Shown here: positions 1 to 12,559 of the stretch, in pieces
How positions within the stretch are numbered: the stretch's first letter is position 1
How the letters are laid out: each line of letters opens with the position of its first letter
Assembly: GCF_023343835.1 (NCBI RefSeq)
Contig: NC_064435.1
Span: 86,212,788-86,276,787 of the forward strand
Direction: 5' to 3'
From: Lagopus muta
Taxonomy: Eukaryota > Chordata > Aves > Galliformes > Phasianidae
Length of the DNA stretch: 64,000 nucleotides
Made by a program: the position numbers and the translations under genes
Notes under the pieces: model-generated
Database searches by the model: none
The model's input: the letters and a program-made list of their open reading frames with translations, nothing else
What the model was told of the DNA's origin: nothing

Positions 1-112
1 AACTCTCAACCTAAAACCCAGGTGTTTTCTTTAATAAAATGTGAAGGCCTCCTATTTTTACTCATGTGTTTGTAAAAATATGTCAAGTGAGTGCTTCAAG
101 ATGATTGACTTT
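1..112. other. Single-copy flank, no gene seen
   Basis: This is AT-rich unique sequence up to the 3' end of the first CR1 copy. It holds an AATAAA hexamer at 33-38 on the plus strand. With no transcript attached, that is an expected chance match. Confidence 0.5.
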
Positions 113-925
113 CATAGAATCACGGAATCATAGACTGGCTCAGGTTGGAAGGGACATAAAGGATCACCAAGTTCAAGATCATCAACCTGATACATCACCT
201 CACCACCCTCTCAGTGAAAAACTTTCCCCTGACATCCAACCTAAATCTTCCTTCCTTCCCCCTTGTCCTATCACTATCTACCCACATATTAATTTGATTT
301 CTTTCCTGTTTATAATCATCCTTTAAATACTGGAAGTCCAAAATGAGGTCTCCCCACAGCCTTCTCTTTTCCAGGCTGAACAAGCCCAGTTCCTTCAGCC
401 TGTCTTCGTAGGAGAGGTGCTCCTGCCCATGGATCAACTTCATGGCCCTCCTCTGGACCCTCTCCAAAAGCTCCACATCTTTCCTGTGTTGGGGGTCCCA
501 GATCTGGATGCAGCACTCCTGCTGGGGCCTCACAAGGGCAGAATAGAGGACAATTCCCTCCCTGTCCCTGCTGGCTACCCCTCTTCTGATGGAACCCAGG
601 ATACCACTGGCCTTCTGGGCTGCAAGCGCACTGCTGGCTCATGTTAAGATTTTCATCTACCAGGACCCGCAGGTCCTTCTCTGCAGCGCTACTCTCAAGT
701 AGTTCTTTTCCCAGTTTGTATACATATCTGGGATTATCCTGACCCAAGTGCAAAGCCTTGCACTTTGCTTCGTTGAACTTCATTAGGTTCCCAACAGCCC
801 ATCTTTTGAGTTTATCAAGGTCCCTCTGGAAGGCATCCCTTCCTTCTGTTGTATCACCACTCAGCTTGGTGTCATCAGCAAACTTGCTAAGGGTGTACCT
901 GATCTCATTACCTATGTCAAATGCT
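113..925 (-). mobile_element. CR1 LINE, 5'-truncated, minus strand
   Basis: Read on the minus strand this is the 3' part of a chicken-repeat-1 non-LTR retrotransposon. Its 3' end is marked by three degenerate octamers (CATAGAAT, CACGGAAT, CATAGACT on the plus strand, 113-136), the diagnostic CR1 tail. It spans the last part of the reverse transcriptase and a short 3' UTR, and homology fades near 925, so the 5' end is lost, as in most CR1 copies. The 3' portion is shortened: around 176-196 the sequence jumps from the end of the coding region (GTGGTGAGGT on the minus strand) almost directly to the terminal TTGATGATCTTG block. About 100 or more bases present in the 8241-8922 copy are missing. 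This is the longest CR1 copy here. Confidence 0.95.
195..925 (-). pseudogene. CR1 ORF2 reverse-transcriptase C-terminal remnant, frameshifted
   Basis: This is the degraded end of the CR1 replicase (endonuclease plus reverse transcriptase), the enzyme that copies the element's RNA into DNA at the insertion site. The minus-strand translation shows the palm-domain F-A-D-D catalytic box (codons at 871-882) followed by T-K-L-S-G, then MKFN-KCK-LHLG and AEKDL-VLVDENL. Near 626-631 about two bases are missing compared with related copies, so the frame shifts. The second frame (533 down to 195) carries the usual [17 protein letters not shown] and [12 protein letters not shown] blocks and the [10 protein letters not shown] end. 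The endonuclease and most of the fingers/palm are absent. It cannot make an active protein. Confidence 0.93.
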
Positions 926-3906
926 GTTTTCTGTTTTGAAACTGTATCTCAGAAGTGATTAGTCAATAATGCAGCTTTTTTCTGATATTTAAAATGAAAT
1001 ATCGATGTATGAGTTACTCTGTGATGCGCTGTTGTTTGATAGGTTCATGAGGATTTGCAGTTTCTGGTTTTATTTAGGTTACACTAGGAGACATTATGTA
1101 TTTATTATCCCTGTAAAGGCAATATTAATAAATTATCCTAAGTAGCTCAGCCAATTTTTTCCTCAAATAGTCCCATTGTTGATTTGTTAGGGCAATAAGC
1201 TCTCACGCTCCTCTCAGTACCTATTCTTTCTTGCAGCTTTCTGCACAGAATATGTGCTTTGGAAACAATCCAGCCTGATCTTGCAAATGCTGTTTGTCTG
1301 TGTGGTTTGCTTTGCAGAGCACTCGTATGAGATTGAGGTGTGGGGAGCTCCTTTGCCTTTTTTTGTCTGAAAAGTCAACAAATGATTGGCAGATCCCAGC
1401 TCACTTTTTCCTGCATGTCCTTGGGCTTGGCGTGTGATATGGCTGCTACAGCTGTGTACAGCTAATATCACAAATACTCCAGCATTTCCATCTACCATAT
1501 CTTTTCTGTGTCTTTTAGCATGCTGCTTAAAAAGAGGAACAAGAAGTTTGACTTTCCTGTCTTTCTTCTGGTGCTGTATAATGCTCTTGCTGGACAGTGA
1601 CGGTCACCCTTGGTATAATTCTTATCCAAAGGGATTAATTAATTTTGCAGGCTTTTGTGATTTTCATACAGTAGTTGTTCCTGGAGTCTCAATTTCTAGG
1701 CAGTAAGAGATGACTCTTCTGTCTGGCTTTTGGTGGGTTTGAGAATGCACTCATACCTTCTGTAGCCTTTGTTTTGTCAGTGCATCAACACTGCAATGTC
1801 TGCAAAGAGGTGGTGGGGTGGTATTCATGTGTGTATGGGGTTGTTTATTATGAATTTAGACATAGGAGTGAGCAGCTTGTGCACTGAGACAAGAAGGGAG
1901 ACGGCTGTGAGGAGCTAAAGGAAGGCCTAGCAGGGACACGTTATGTGTAGCACAACAGCTAGCAGCTGGGAGCATGTCAGAAGTAGGACTTAGGGAAAAC
2001 TTGAGCACGGGGACATCTTGCTCTGGGAGAAGAGGTGGTTGCCTGTTTGATAGCTGGTGGAGGAGGGATGCTGGGAGGCCTGTCCAAGAAGGGAGAAGAA
2101 AGAGAAACTGAACTAGAACACTCTGGATTTAGAAATAGAGTGTTTACATTTATATTTGGTTCGACTGCAGATGGGAAGCAAGTACTGAGGTTTGGTGAAG
2201 GGAATTTTAGCAGGATCAAATGGAAACTGAAGTTCTGGCAGTTGTATCCAGTGGAGACTGAAGTAGGATGGTATGTGTGGGAGAGCCTCAAGGGTGTTTC
2301 CAGAACAGGTAGAATAAATAAGGGGCCAGAGCAGGGTGATATTTGGCAGGATGAAATGAGTAGGATGGCTTCTGGATGATGTTGAGACTGAGGAAGCATC
2401 AGGATCAGGGCTGTGGGCAGACTATGTGAAGGTCAAAGAGAGAGTTAAAAATGACTATGGAGGAAACTGAAGCAGGAAGGAATGAAGTGGAAAGCTGACA
2501 GAGAGATGGATGAGGTTGAGAGGCAGGACTGTAAACAAGGGACTGTGTTAGTGGCAAACGACTCCATGTGTGAATCATCAGCCTAGAAAACAGTATCTAA
2601 ACATCTGAGAGCAGGTGATCTTTTCCAGAAATGGAGGGTGAAATGAAAAGAGCAGAAATCCTGGGGAGAGATGCATGGTGGAAAGGGGCAGCTTTTCAAG
2701 CAAATTTAGCAGCTAGGAAGAAGAGAGCTTGATTGGTATCTCCTGTGCTGAGCATAAGGAGGATTGCTAATGAGTAAAATATTTCAGAATGGAAGAAAAT
2801 GTTGAAAGCAACAAAGTCAGTCATATTCTGTGTGAAGCCAGGGAGTCCTGCCAGAGAAACAGAGGAGCCAATGCAGTGAGTTGTCTCCTTGGTTATTCTT
2901 CTCCCTCTTTGGCATTGAGCTTGGTGTTTATGAAGGCTCCTTCCAGACTGCCTGATTCCAGCAGAGAGAGCAGGAGCCTGGCCTTCAGCTTGAATTTAAA
3001 GCCTGCGCTAGGCAGAAAATTGCACAAAGCCTTGAAGCGCTGCAAAGGCTGGAGCAGGCTGAGGCATTGTGCAGTAGCTGTGTGCCTCTGGTGGGAATTT
3101 TTTCCTCTTTCCACAGTATATTAATAGCATAAACCTCCTTAGCTCTTTTGGGATCTCTGGAAATAGATGGGTAGTCAGTGTATATACTGACAGCACATAC
3201 ACTGACTGAGTGGTTTTGTGTTTTATGCGTGTTGATTATTCAGCTTCCACCCTGTGGTGCTGTGCCAGAGGAACAGAAAGCTGACACTGGGGAGAGGGGG
3301 GAGAGAGGGAGAAGCAGGGCCAGAGAGAACTGGACCAAAGGAGAGTTGTGATGTGCAATGGGAACAGGAAGAGTCCAGAGTAAAGGAAAGAGAGCTTGGG
3401 GACCCTTCAGTGCGAGAAGCACTAAAAGCCCAGCCAGTGGGAGCTAAGGGAATATAAACGAAAAGTATGAGCTATGAGAGAAAAACACATAACAGCATTA
3501 CAGAGGAAATTGAATTTATGTGACTGGGTGTGGGTGGCTTTATTTCCCATCCCCTCATCTTTACTTCGATGCAGTTCTTCTGAGTGATGAGGTGACCTCA
3601 GCCAGTGAGGACAAATTCGAGATCCTTGGTTTTGTTGCAGGCTATTCTGCAGGTGCATTTCTTGTCTTGTTTTGAGAACTAGAATAGTTCCTTTTTAATA
3701 CTGGCAGTGGGATTTTGCTGTAAAATGCTGCTTTAGACAAACTACAACTTTGTTCAGTGGTAATGTAATAGCCCAAGCCAGTAAAATGTTGTAAATGGGG
3801 AGAGGATGTTGAGAAGAAGGTGAAATTCTGAACAGAAGCCTTTGTATTTCTTTTCTTAAGCTAATAAGTGTTTCACTGGTAACCACATTGCTTCTCTGTG
3901 TTCTAG
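926..3906. other. Unique sequence, no gene or repeat recognised
   Basis: There are several short open frames on both strands but no family signature and no codon pattern that continues across them. A purine-rich stretch lies at about 3290-3330 (GGGGAGAGGGGGGAGAGAGG). Nothing here looks like a promoter or CpG island. Confidence 0.5.
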
Positions 3907-4043
3907 TGTGCCCTTCATTTCCTCTTCATGAGACACGCTGCATGGAGTGCAAATTGAGCAATGAAATCAGCTCTGAATGGCCTAAGAAATGCACCTCAGC
4001 ATCAGTTATTTCAAAGTGTCTTCACATGTTCAGTCTCATGGCT
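3907..4043 (+). other. Candidate exon (unconfirmed)
   Basis: This is a 137-base stretch between good splice signals. Upstream is a possible branch site TTCAC (A near 3874), then no AG until the acceptor TTCTCTGTGTTCTAG ending at 3906. Downstream is the donor GCT|GTAAGT at 4044. One frame is open throughout and rich in cysteine, and I do not recognise the peptide. A second donor-like CAG|GTGAGT sits at 4206, but the short segment before it (4141-4205) does not continue the frame. Signals of this quality turn up by chance every few kilobases, so this could be an lncRNA exon or nothing. Confidence 0.15.
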
Positions 4044-4325
4044 GTAAGTTCTTCACAACAGAAATGGGATCTGTATCTGTTTGTGCTGTTTTTAATGATT
4101 AGTGCTGCCTAGCCATTAAGAACTGGGAATAGTTCTGCAGAGGGAAAGCAGGGCACCTGGCATGTGGCAGTGAAGACTTCAATGTCTCACCAGAACAGCC
4201 TGCAGGTGAGTGAACTACCTTCCACATCTGTCAAAATTTTGAAGGGTGAATAGCTCTGATGTGTATCTTCTACTGATATTATGTAAATATGCAGTCAGGT
4301 TAAAGAGAGATTCAGTGTTACCGAT

Positions 4326-4612
4326 CATAGAATCACAGAGTCCTTGGAGTTGTGAGGGACCTTTAAAGGTCATCTAGTCCAACTCCCCTGCAATGAACAG
4401 GGATACCCACCCATCAGGTTGCTCGGAGCCTCATCCAGCCTGACCTTGAAAGTCTCCAGGGATGGGGCATCCACTGCTTCTCCAGGCAACCTGTTCCAGT
4501 GTCTCACCACGCTCACTGTAAAAGATTTTTTCCTTATATCTAACCAAAGTCTTTAAGCTTGAAGCCATTTCCCCTTGTTCTATCACCACAGACCTTGCTG
4601 AAGTGTCTGTCC
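4326..4612 (-). mobile_element. CR1 LINE 3' fragment, minus strand
   Basis: The 3' end is at CATAGAAT and CACAGAGT (4326-4341, plus-strand reading), followed by the typical terminal block: GGACCTTTAAAGGTCATCTA, then CCAACTCCCCTGCAATGAACAGG, a TCCAGGGATGGGGCATCCAC block and CAACCTGTTCCAGTGTCTCA. It extends through the region complementary to the last codons of the reverse transcriptase and then stops matching near 4612. The element is 5'-truncated and non-coding. It has the same orientation as the 113-925 copy but a different, undeleted 3' region, so it is an independent insertion. Confidence 0.95.
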
Positions 4613-4627
4613 TCCCAGACTCTGCTA

Positions 4628-4665
4628 CTGTTGGGGGGGGGATACAGTATTGGGGGGATACTGTT
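4628..4665. repeat. Duplicated G-run next to CR1
   Basis: A run of nine G (4633-4641) followed by ATAC is repeated a few bases later as six G (4652-4657) plus ATAC, with CTGTT on either side. It looks like a local slippage duplication just beyond the truncated end of the CR1 copy. Confidence 0.6.
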
Positions 4666-7600
4666 AAAAAAAAGACATTTTGGGTTTGTGAAGGGAGGGC
4701 ACAATCTTCATTTTGCCATCACCTGACAGATTCTGTGCCTCCTCCCCCAGGTTTCTCACTTCCCCAAAATTATACTTTATTTTTCTGCTTTATGTACAGG
4801 TACAAAGGATTTCATATGCAGTAACATATATCTTAAACAGCTCAAGTCTCCTAGTGTGTATCCAGTTATACTGAAACTATTTCTGCTGTAATAGCACTCT
4901 TAGGCCAGACAACCATAGGAGGGCTTCAGCAACACAGATGTATACATTTGCAAGCTTTGTTTGTTATTGCTTGTTCCCCTCCCAGTGTTTGCAGCATTGT
5001 CTGTCTATCTATCTGTATACATAGTGCTTCCCAATTTTGCCTACATCTGTTTTGCTGTATTGCCATTTTAGTAAATGCTCTTGGCCCTAAATGGCATAGC
5101 TGTACTACAGCAAATGCTGACCTATGGATGAGGGACAGTGCACCTATTTGGATCTGGAAGAAGTTCTTTTATACTGGTGATTGATTCTGTTCCCATGTCT
5201 CACAGACGCATGACTTACTTCCCTACACACCAAGTGATCAGTTTTTGGGCAAGGCTAACCCCTGCTCTCTCAGAAAAACACTCCCAGAAGAAAGCTTTGA
5301 CACAGTGACCTGACTCCTGTATCTCATTGCCTTGTGCACATTTATTCATTTCATTTATAGACACTGAAAAGAAAAAAACACATAGATAGCTACTGTGAAA
5401 ACGAATGTATTAAACCCCTCAACTGAAAGGAACATATGGAGAAAAGACATGAAACAGATCCTTCTCCAAAAAGCCATTATTTGGCTACACCTCAGAAGGA
5501 AATAGCATGCCAGCTGCTGCTATAGCCCTGGAGGAAAAAACATTTTGCAGCAAGGTGAAGGGGGGTTGAACAGTAATGGAGTCCCTTAATAAACATGAAC
5601 TTGTCCATAGTAAGCAGAGGGAAAATGGAGTGCTGCATGGCAATACAGTCACTGCAGCATGAGACCGGCTTTCTGGCTCTCTGTGTCCTGCAGTCACAGC
5701 AGCTCAGCTGCTGAGAGCACCCCTGTAAGCCTGGCAATGTCCTTGCCCTGGTTTGAGAAATAACTGAATTGCTGATGGTAATGCAAAGACCAGCAGCGTT
5801 ACGCAGCAGCCAAAGCAAGATGCCACACTGCTCTGGGAGAGTTTGAAAGTCCTGCCAGCTCAGAGCAGTGCCAAGTGAAGGAGGCAGATTAGATGGACAG
5901 AAGGTGATAGATTAGATTGACTGAAACTTGTTATGAGGCTAAGAGAGGAGAATCCTCCCGGTGATGGAAGAGGCTTCAGTGCATTCCTGTCTCTGCTGGG
6001 ATGACATTAAGTTACAGTATTAGTATAGGAAGACATTAGAGTGGCCAAAAGTATCCACCGCCGTGCAGTTTCTCAAAGGCCTGGCTTGGGAAAAAGTACT
6101 CATGTTTTTTGGTAAGAGCATAAAGACATTTGAGAAGTTTACCTTTGAAACAGCAAACTGTCTAATTTAAAGTGTGTTCAGCAGGAGGGCAGAAGGCCTG
6201 TGGTATAAGAAAGTGAGATTTAACTTTGTTAAATGTTATTTCAAATGTAATTGAACTGAATATATCTGTATTTCTTTTCTGAAGTGCCTTAGGTATGTAT
6301 TTATGAGAGAGAGAAGAGCATATTACACCCTGGAGGATAATTAACAAAATACAGATAAAATAATTGAAAAAAATCACAGTAATTTTCAGGAGTACTTCTG
6401 TGAGAAAGACAACAACACACTAACAAACACAGCACAACCCCCAAAGTATACAGCCAAACACTGCATCTGTGGAAGTGGCAGAATTTTCCAGCTCCCCTTA
6501 ACTCTTTCAAATACGAAATGGCAGCATTTCAGTCCTAAGTTCCTTTTCTCCTCCACCCTTCAGTGAGGGCTGCAGGGGTCTCTGCCTCTGTCAGGTAATG
6601 GGAATTCTCTTGGTATAAAAATTGTGACCGACTGGGAAAATATTACTAAGGCAGAGTATACTGAGATGAAATCAGCCAGGATTCACCTATCAATGTCAGG
6701 CAGTTTCAAGTCTACATGAAGCTCTGCTGACATACAAAAAAAAAAGGAACAGAGAGGCAGAGCTGAGAGTGAGGGAAGCCACAGAAATTCTTCCGCTGCC
6801 GCAATGAATAGGAGAGTAAAGGGGTGTCCTTGTTATATAATTATTTATTGTTACTATTAATAGTGCCACTATTAACATTAATTTTACTATTATTATTATT
6901 ATTTATTTATTTATTTTTACCAAGGGGACAGAGAGCAGCTACTCTCTGTCATGAGGATATGATTTGTTAAGCAGCAATCTTGAAGGCATTCTGCTAAGAT
7001 TTTAACTGATTCCTGTTGCTCACATATTTTTCATTAATGTCTTCCTCACCTGGAGGCAAAACTGGTGGATCTGTGTAGTTATTTTGTGTCATCCAGCTTG
7101 AAGTGCCTGTAAGTGTCTTATTAGACCAACCTATTTTTTCTAGATTTTCTTGTAATGCAAGTGATTTTTTTCCTCTGCACAAATTATGTATTACTTTATT
7201 GGACATGCTTTACTATAAAGCACAAAGCTAGATAATCCCATCCCAACATAAACTGAACCAATATTAACGCTAAATCTGAAACTATCTACATTCATCTGTT
7301 GCAAAGTGTCAACTGAAATCAGCTCTTCTCTCATCAATCTGAAACATGGATTTTAGATGCATTCAGGACAAACTCTATGGCAGGAAAGCTCCTGAGACTA
7401 AAACTCTGGACATTTCACATTCATGAAGTATTTAATGTGCTTCAATTTTTGGCACTTGGGACATAATGCACTAACTAAAGTCAGGGTGACCCTGCAGGCC
7501 AGGTTCCTACAGAGACATTACAATGTATTTGTTCCATAATCCTCAAAACTAGGAGGGATTTGTACAATAGACTAATGGCTTCAAAGGAGTCAGTGCGACC

Positions 7601-8240
7601 TTCTGGGTGGAAAGGACCACTTTTTAACTCCTGGAGTGCTGGCTGCTGGCCAGGTCGATACCTGAAAGATTGCTGTCCTTTGTTAACCTACTTACCAGGA
7701 GCAGCACTGATGTAACTGGGAGAAAATACTCGTTTCTAATAATGAACTTGTGTGCTTTCCCAAAAGGTGGTTCTCCTCAGATCTCCTCTCACACCGCCCT
7801 CGTGCCATTAAGGAGATGCTCTGTGCAATGAGGCACGCTGGCTGGGGCTAGATGTCTTGTGGCATGGAGATCTTCCTTGCAAGTTCTGTTCTCACACCAG
7901 CATCCTTGCTTCACTGCTATTGCTGTGTAAGTGCCAGCTGTCACTGATGTCAAAAAACTCATTTTAAAGTTTCCATTCTTCAGGTTTTGTAGGGGCTGAA
8001 ATAGGTCATGTGTTAGCGGGCCATGAATGGGAACGAAATGAGAGCCATGTGTTTTTTAGGAACACAAATTCCAGGCTTGTTAATTGAATAACGTAATTCT
8101 GTGCTATAAAATCTTTTAAAATATCTTGCTTTAAGAAAAAGTAAAGCAAATGAATTGGGAAATTAAAGGGTGAGGCACAAATTATCTTTCAAATCTTTTT
8201 TTCTTTGCAATTTTTTTTTCTTCAGTTCTTTTTTTTCTTT
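4666..8240. other. Unique sequence, no gene recognised
   Basis: Moderately AT-rich single-copy DNA. Open frames are short and unrelated to any family I know. The only local structure I noted is the TTA/TTTA microsatellite at 6853-6917. Confidence 0.5.
6853..6917. repeat. AT-rich microsatellite with 12-bp palindrome
   Basis: It begins with the perfect palindrome ACTATTAATAGT (6853-6864). ACTATTAA recurs at 6868-6875, then TTA units from about 6885 pass into TTTA units up to 6917. Confidence 0.85.
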
Positions 8241-8600
8241 TGGTGGATGAAAAACTTAACATGAGCCTACAGTGAGCTCTTGCAGCTTGGAAAGCAAGTG
8301 GTATCCCGGGCTTCATCAGAAGAGGGGTGGCCAGCAGGGACAGGGAGGTGATTGTTCCTCTCTACTCTGCCCTTTTGAGGCCCCATCTGCAGTACTGCAT
8401 CCAGGTCTGGAGCCCCCAGTACAAGAATGACAGGGAGCTGTTGGAGAGGGTCCAGAGAAGCCACAAAGATGATCAGGGGACTGGAGCACCTTGCCTACAA
8501 AGACAGGCTGAGGGAGCTGGGCTTGTTCAGCCTGGAGAAGAGAAGGCTGCGGGGTGACCTCATTGCAGCCTTTCAGTACCTAAAGGGAGCCTAAAGGTAA
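8241..8600 (+). pseudogene. CR1 reverse-transcriptase C-terminal remnant
   Basis: From about 8327 the plus strand reads [20 protein letters not shown], then [20 protein letters not shown], the conserved thumb-side end of the CR1 reverse transcriptase. Just after this, at about 8455-8462 (CCAGAGAAGCCACAAAG), two bases are missing relative to family form, so the frame shifts. The ELGLF/LEKRRL block that should follow is present only out of frame (8517-8550). It is dead coding sequence and contains no catalytic FADD box. Confidence 0.9.
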
Positions 8601-8922
8601 ACAGGAGGGGAGTCAGCTCTTTACAAGGGTAGATAATGGATAGCCAGGAGAGATGATTTTAAGTTGAGGGGGGGAAGATTTAGGTTGGATGTCAGGGGGA
8701 AGTTCTTTACTATGAGAGTGGTGAGGTGCTGGAACAGCTGCCCAGAGAGGCTGTGGATGCCCCGTCCCTGGAGGTGTTCAAGGCCAGGTTGGATGGGGCC
8801 CTGGGCAGCCTGGGCTGGTATTAAATGGGGAGGTTGGTGGCCCTGCCTGTGGCAGTGGGGTTGGAGCTTCATGATCCTTGAGGTCCCTTCCAACCCGAGC
8901 CATTCTATGATTCTGTGATTCT
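8241..8922 (+). mobile_element. CR1 LINE, 5'-truncated, plus strand
   Basis: Homology to CR1 starts at GTGGATGAAAAACTTAACAT near 8241. It runs through the end of the reverse transcriptase, the CCTGGAGGTGTTCAAGGCCA block and the GAGGTCCCTTCCAACCCGAG block, and ends in the octamers ATTCTATG, ATTCTGTG and ATTCT (8902-8922). It is about 680 bases long with an intact 3' region, which shows what is missing from the 113-925 copy. The insertion follows a T-rich stretch (about 8198-8238). No clear target-site duplication is visible, as is usual for CR1. Confidence 0.96.
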
Positions 8923-9783
8923 TGCCTATCAGTCCTTCTATTCTTAACTCAGGAATTCTTTTCAGTGTGGATTCTTTCAAAAGAACATTATGTCTGCTTT
9001 ATTCTGACAGATTCCCTTGGCAATAATAAAAATTTGAAGACCACAGGTAGCACATACAGTGTGCAAGGATCACATGTGAATGAATTTTCCAAGACAGCCT
9101 GGGAAGGGTTACCTGCTTTACTTCTAACACAGTAGTTGAGTCCACACTTTGGATCATTCCAGGGCCTTCCTAAGGACTCGAATAGTTGGAATGATTGTTG
9201 CTCGGGTTTTAATGTGCTTTGAGATCATGTTTCATTCAAGTCTTCTGGTATGAAATCACCTGCTTGATTTTTAATCTGAAGACTAAGATTATGCCCACAG
9301 CATCAGCTATAGGTAGAGACTTGGTGCCTCTTGTCCTAGAGCTGGTGGTTTGCAGAAATGAAGATACGCTCTGGACATCAACATGTCAGAGTGATACTGT
9401 GCTAGGCTGTTGCTTTCCATGGGAATTAGTGAAGTTGTAGCATAGTAGTTATTGCTGGATTTCATACTATAGTTGCAGCCCAGTTACTGCCAGCTGTAGC
9501 GGTAGCAAAGCATTGTGATTATAATGACAAGCTGACACCCTGCATGGAGAAGTTACTACTCTACTGTAACTACTTTGCTGTAACTCAGTAACTTCGAGAT
9601 GGACGTCTAAGGATATGTGACAACTTCTTTAACTGCTCCTCCAGTCTTCATGGAAGACTGGAAAGCTTCAAGGATTTGGTAGCTGAGATCTTCATCAATA
9701 CCTAAATAATGATTTAAGAAGAAATGTTTTTTACCAAAGCACACCTCTCTCAACCAGCAGACATACATAATCTATATAAAACA

Positions 9784-9833
9784 TCAATCATTTTGTCAAT
9801 CATTTTTTTCTTTTTTTTTTTCTTTTTTTTTTA
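9784..9833. repeat. TCAATCATTTT duplication running into poly-T
   Basis: TCAATCATTTT occurs at 9784-9794 and 9796-9806 (12-base period). It is followed by a T-rich tract interrupted by single C bases, to about 9832. Confidence 0.8.
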
Positions 9834-10320
9834 AATTACTGTTATGATGTTGCCTTAAAGCTTCACCCAAGATTGAAGCCTGTTTAAGTCTGCTGCAGGT
9901 ATGAGATATAAAAACAAGGTCTTTGTCTCAGGAAATGTATAACCTAAAAGGCATTGCCAGGAAGACAAACCAACAACAGCAAAACACACCTCCATTTCCA
10001 GAGGGAAGCTGGGGTAGAGATCTTGTACAAAGGAAATCTTCTACTGTGAGGATTACCACATGCCACCGTACTACTTCAGGATTATTTCTTAATGTATGAT
10101 GAAAGAAGTAACAATGGGTCTCAGGTTTATGAGATCTGACTGTAGTGATAGCTCCAGAGAGTCAGACAAAGTTAGGCTTCTGCTATCTTTAAGCAAAAAA
10201 GGAGGCTCCATACAACATCAGTCACAGAATAAGTCACCTCGGATGTTTATAGGTGATAGAAGCGTAAAACCTCTGACAACTGGGTAGAAAACAGCCCATC
10301 TAGTGGCTAGGGCACTGCTG

Positions 10321-10350
10321 GGAGCTGGAGGCTGGGGAGCTGGAGGCTGG
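10321..10350. repeat. 15-bp perfect tandem duplication
   Basis: GGAGCTGGAGGCTGG is present twice head to tail. It is G-rich on the plus strand and lies in a GC-richer patch of about 250 bases. Confidence 0.95.
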
Positions 10351-12559
10351 GTTCCCACGTGCTGTGCTGTGGGGCAGCCTTTGTGTTCGGTGTGCCCCAT
10401 GCCTTGCCCTCCTGGGAGCCGTCTGGCTGCAGGTGATTTTCTGTGTCTGCCAGCTACATCATGGATCCAAATGCAAAATCCACTACTCAGGGACATTATG
10501 TGTATTTTTGACACTACCCATGGGACTCTGGATCCATAAACCAATGAATGGATTACAATGAGACATAAATATAGTATTTTCATGGATGACATATAATCCT
10601 ACTCAATTATTGTTCCTGTCATCTGAAGGGAAACTGTACCCATTTTTCTCATCCCTGCACACTGAAATTGTGAAAGAAAAGAAATGCCCAGTGCTAAAGA
10701 TTCAATCTCCTAGCTTCCTGCCTTTTATCTATCAGCAAGTTCGAAGCTTATGTTTTCCATTATTAGACACTTCCTATAATTAGTTCTTTGCATCTCTACA
10801 AGATTATTATATGGGAAATTCATTTGACAGAAGCATTTACAGTTTCTGGACTGAGCAGACTGGTATATTAGTCCCTGAACTCTACATGTCACAGCCTCCC
10901 ATTGACATGTGGATTGCAATGCCCCGGTACTGTTTTGCCTTCTGCTTTGCCTCTATGAACTTTCAATATTTCTGAGAACTGCTACAACTATCTTTTGCCT
11001 GAGCCAACATATAAATCAATGTTTTGGCATCCTGGAAGATGTTAAATGTCCAACACGTAAAGAATTCACCCTTTCTATTGATACCAGATGCTTTTATGGC
11101 TGTGCATGTTTAACAGTGAAGGAACAAGGGGGAAAATTGAGTTTGTGTTTTGTCTCCTTAGACTGAATTTCTATCTCTCTCTTTTTTTTTTCCCTATAAG
11201 CTGTCCAGGCAGCAAGAACCCCAGTGATGTGTAAAGTTAAAGATACTATCTTGGAATATTGTTTTATTAGAGAACGAATGGATGTGATGTTTGTCCCGCT
11301 GGCTTTTCTGTTGCAGTATGTTAAAGCCTCCTGTATAGTGCGATAGGAGCTGAGTGGATGCTATAGATACATCTGCAGCAAGAGTTCTGATAGCTCCTCA
11401 ATGCTGTTTCCTGCATGTATTTTACACTGCACACACAGCTGTCCTGTGATATTCACGTGCTTGTTTGTAATGGGCAGTGCTTTTTTCCTGGGCTCTCTCT
11501 TGCATTTGAAAGAAATCTTTCTGCTTACACATGGAAATGCGGGTGTCTCAAGACAAATATGTTGCCCATAGTTAATCCCACACAGGGATTTATTTCATCT
11601 GTGCCCTTTCTTTCTGAATAGAAATGTTTTAGGGCTCCTGTGGTATGCTCTGAAGCAAAAGCGAGTTTCACTAAAGGAGCAAATGCAGTGTTTAAATTTT
11701 CCTGCGTGGGCTGAGCTCTTTAGCTGAACGTTACCCACTGCTGTTTTTCCCCTCTCACCTCTGTATACCCTTGCCACAGACACAGTCTGCTCCCTGCCTT
11801 TGAAAAGGTGGGATCAGACATGCACTGCTGTATTTATCACATAGGGATCACCACAGTTTTCAGCACTAGTGCTTTAATCACCCTTTCAACTAAAGGAGAA
11901 GCATCTGGTCCTAAATGTGTGCTTTTTTGCCCCTTCTGCTACAGTGCAACACGGATGGTTGATTAAACCACCCCTTCTTTTTCCTGGCAGCAGGGATGCA
12001 ATGGTTTGCTACCTTTGTTTCCACATGGGGCCCCTAAATGGGTCTGTATAAAGGGAATAGTAATAAGGTAGCCAAAGCTTCTGTCAGATCCGCTCCCCAG
12101 TTTTCATCTGCATTGAGGCCCTACTGGTCAAGCTGCTCTTATCCACGTTGCTGGGTCTTAGAAACAAAAACAAACTAAAACCCGCAAAGCATGTGAATGA
12201 GATGGTGCTGGGAAGGCCAGTGGAGAAGCCAAACGTGAGTGCATTTGTCTGACAACCACTAGAAAAGTTGTGATAGCCCAAAGCACTTGCACAGAACAGA
12301 ACCAAATTCATCTGCTTCCAGCATGTTTTGAAACAAAGAACAAATTGCAAAAAGAGGTTCTTCGGGCGGTGTGTTTTCTTAGCTTTACGCATACAGACAT
12401 TTGCTCTTGGATACTGCAAGTAGAACTATGTGAAATGAGTTCTTCATTTTTGCACCCCCAAAAGTTCAACCATCATTTCATTGCATTTGAAAATTAAAGA
12501 TGTAATAGAGTTGCATTTAGAAACGAAGCATCACTACAATATGAAATACAGAAATGTAT

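Larger units (their letters stand above)
8923..12540. other. Unique sequence, no gene recognised
   Basis: Single-copy DNA with scattered short frames. Local repeats are listed separately (9784-9833, 10321-10350). No splice-bounded open frame stood out, and there is no CpG island. Confidence 0.5.

Noticed and set aside
8267..8980. Minus-strand frames at 8267-8464 and 8621-8980
   Set aside because: These are antisense shadows of the plus-strand CR1 copy.
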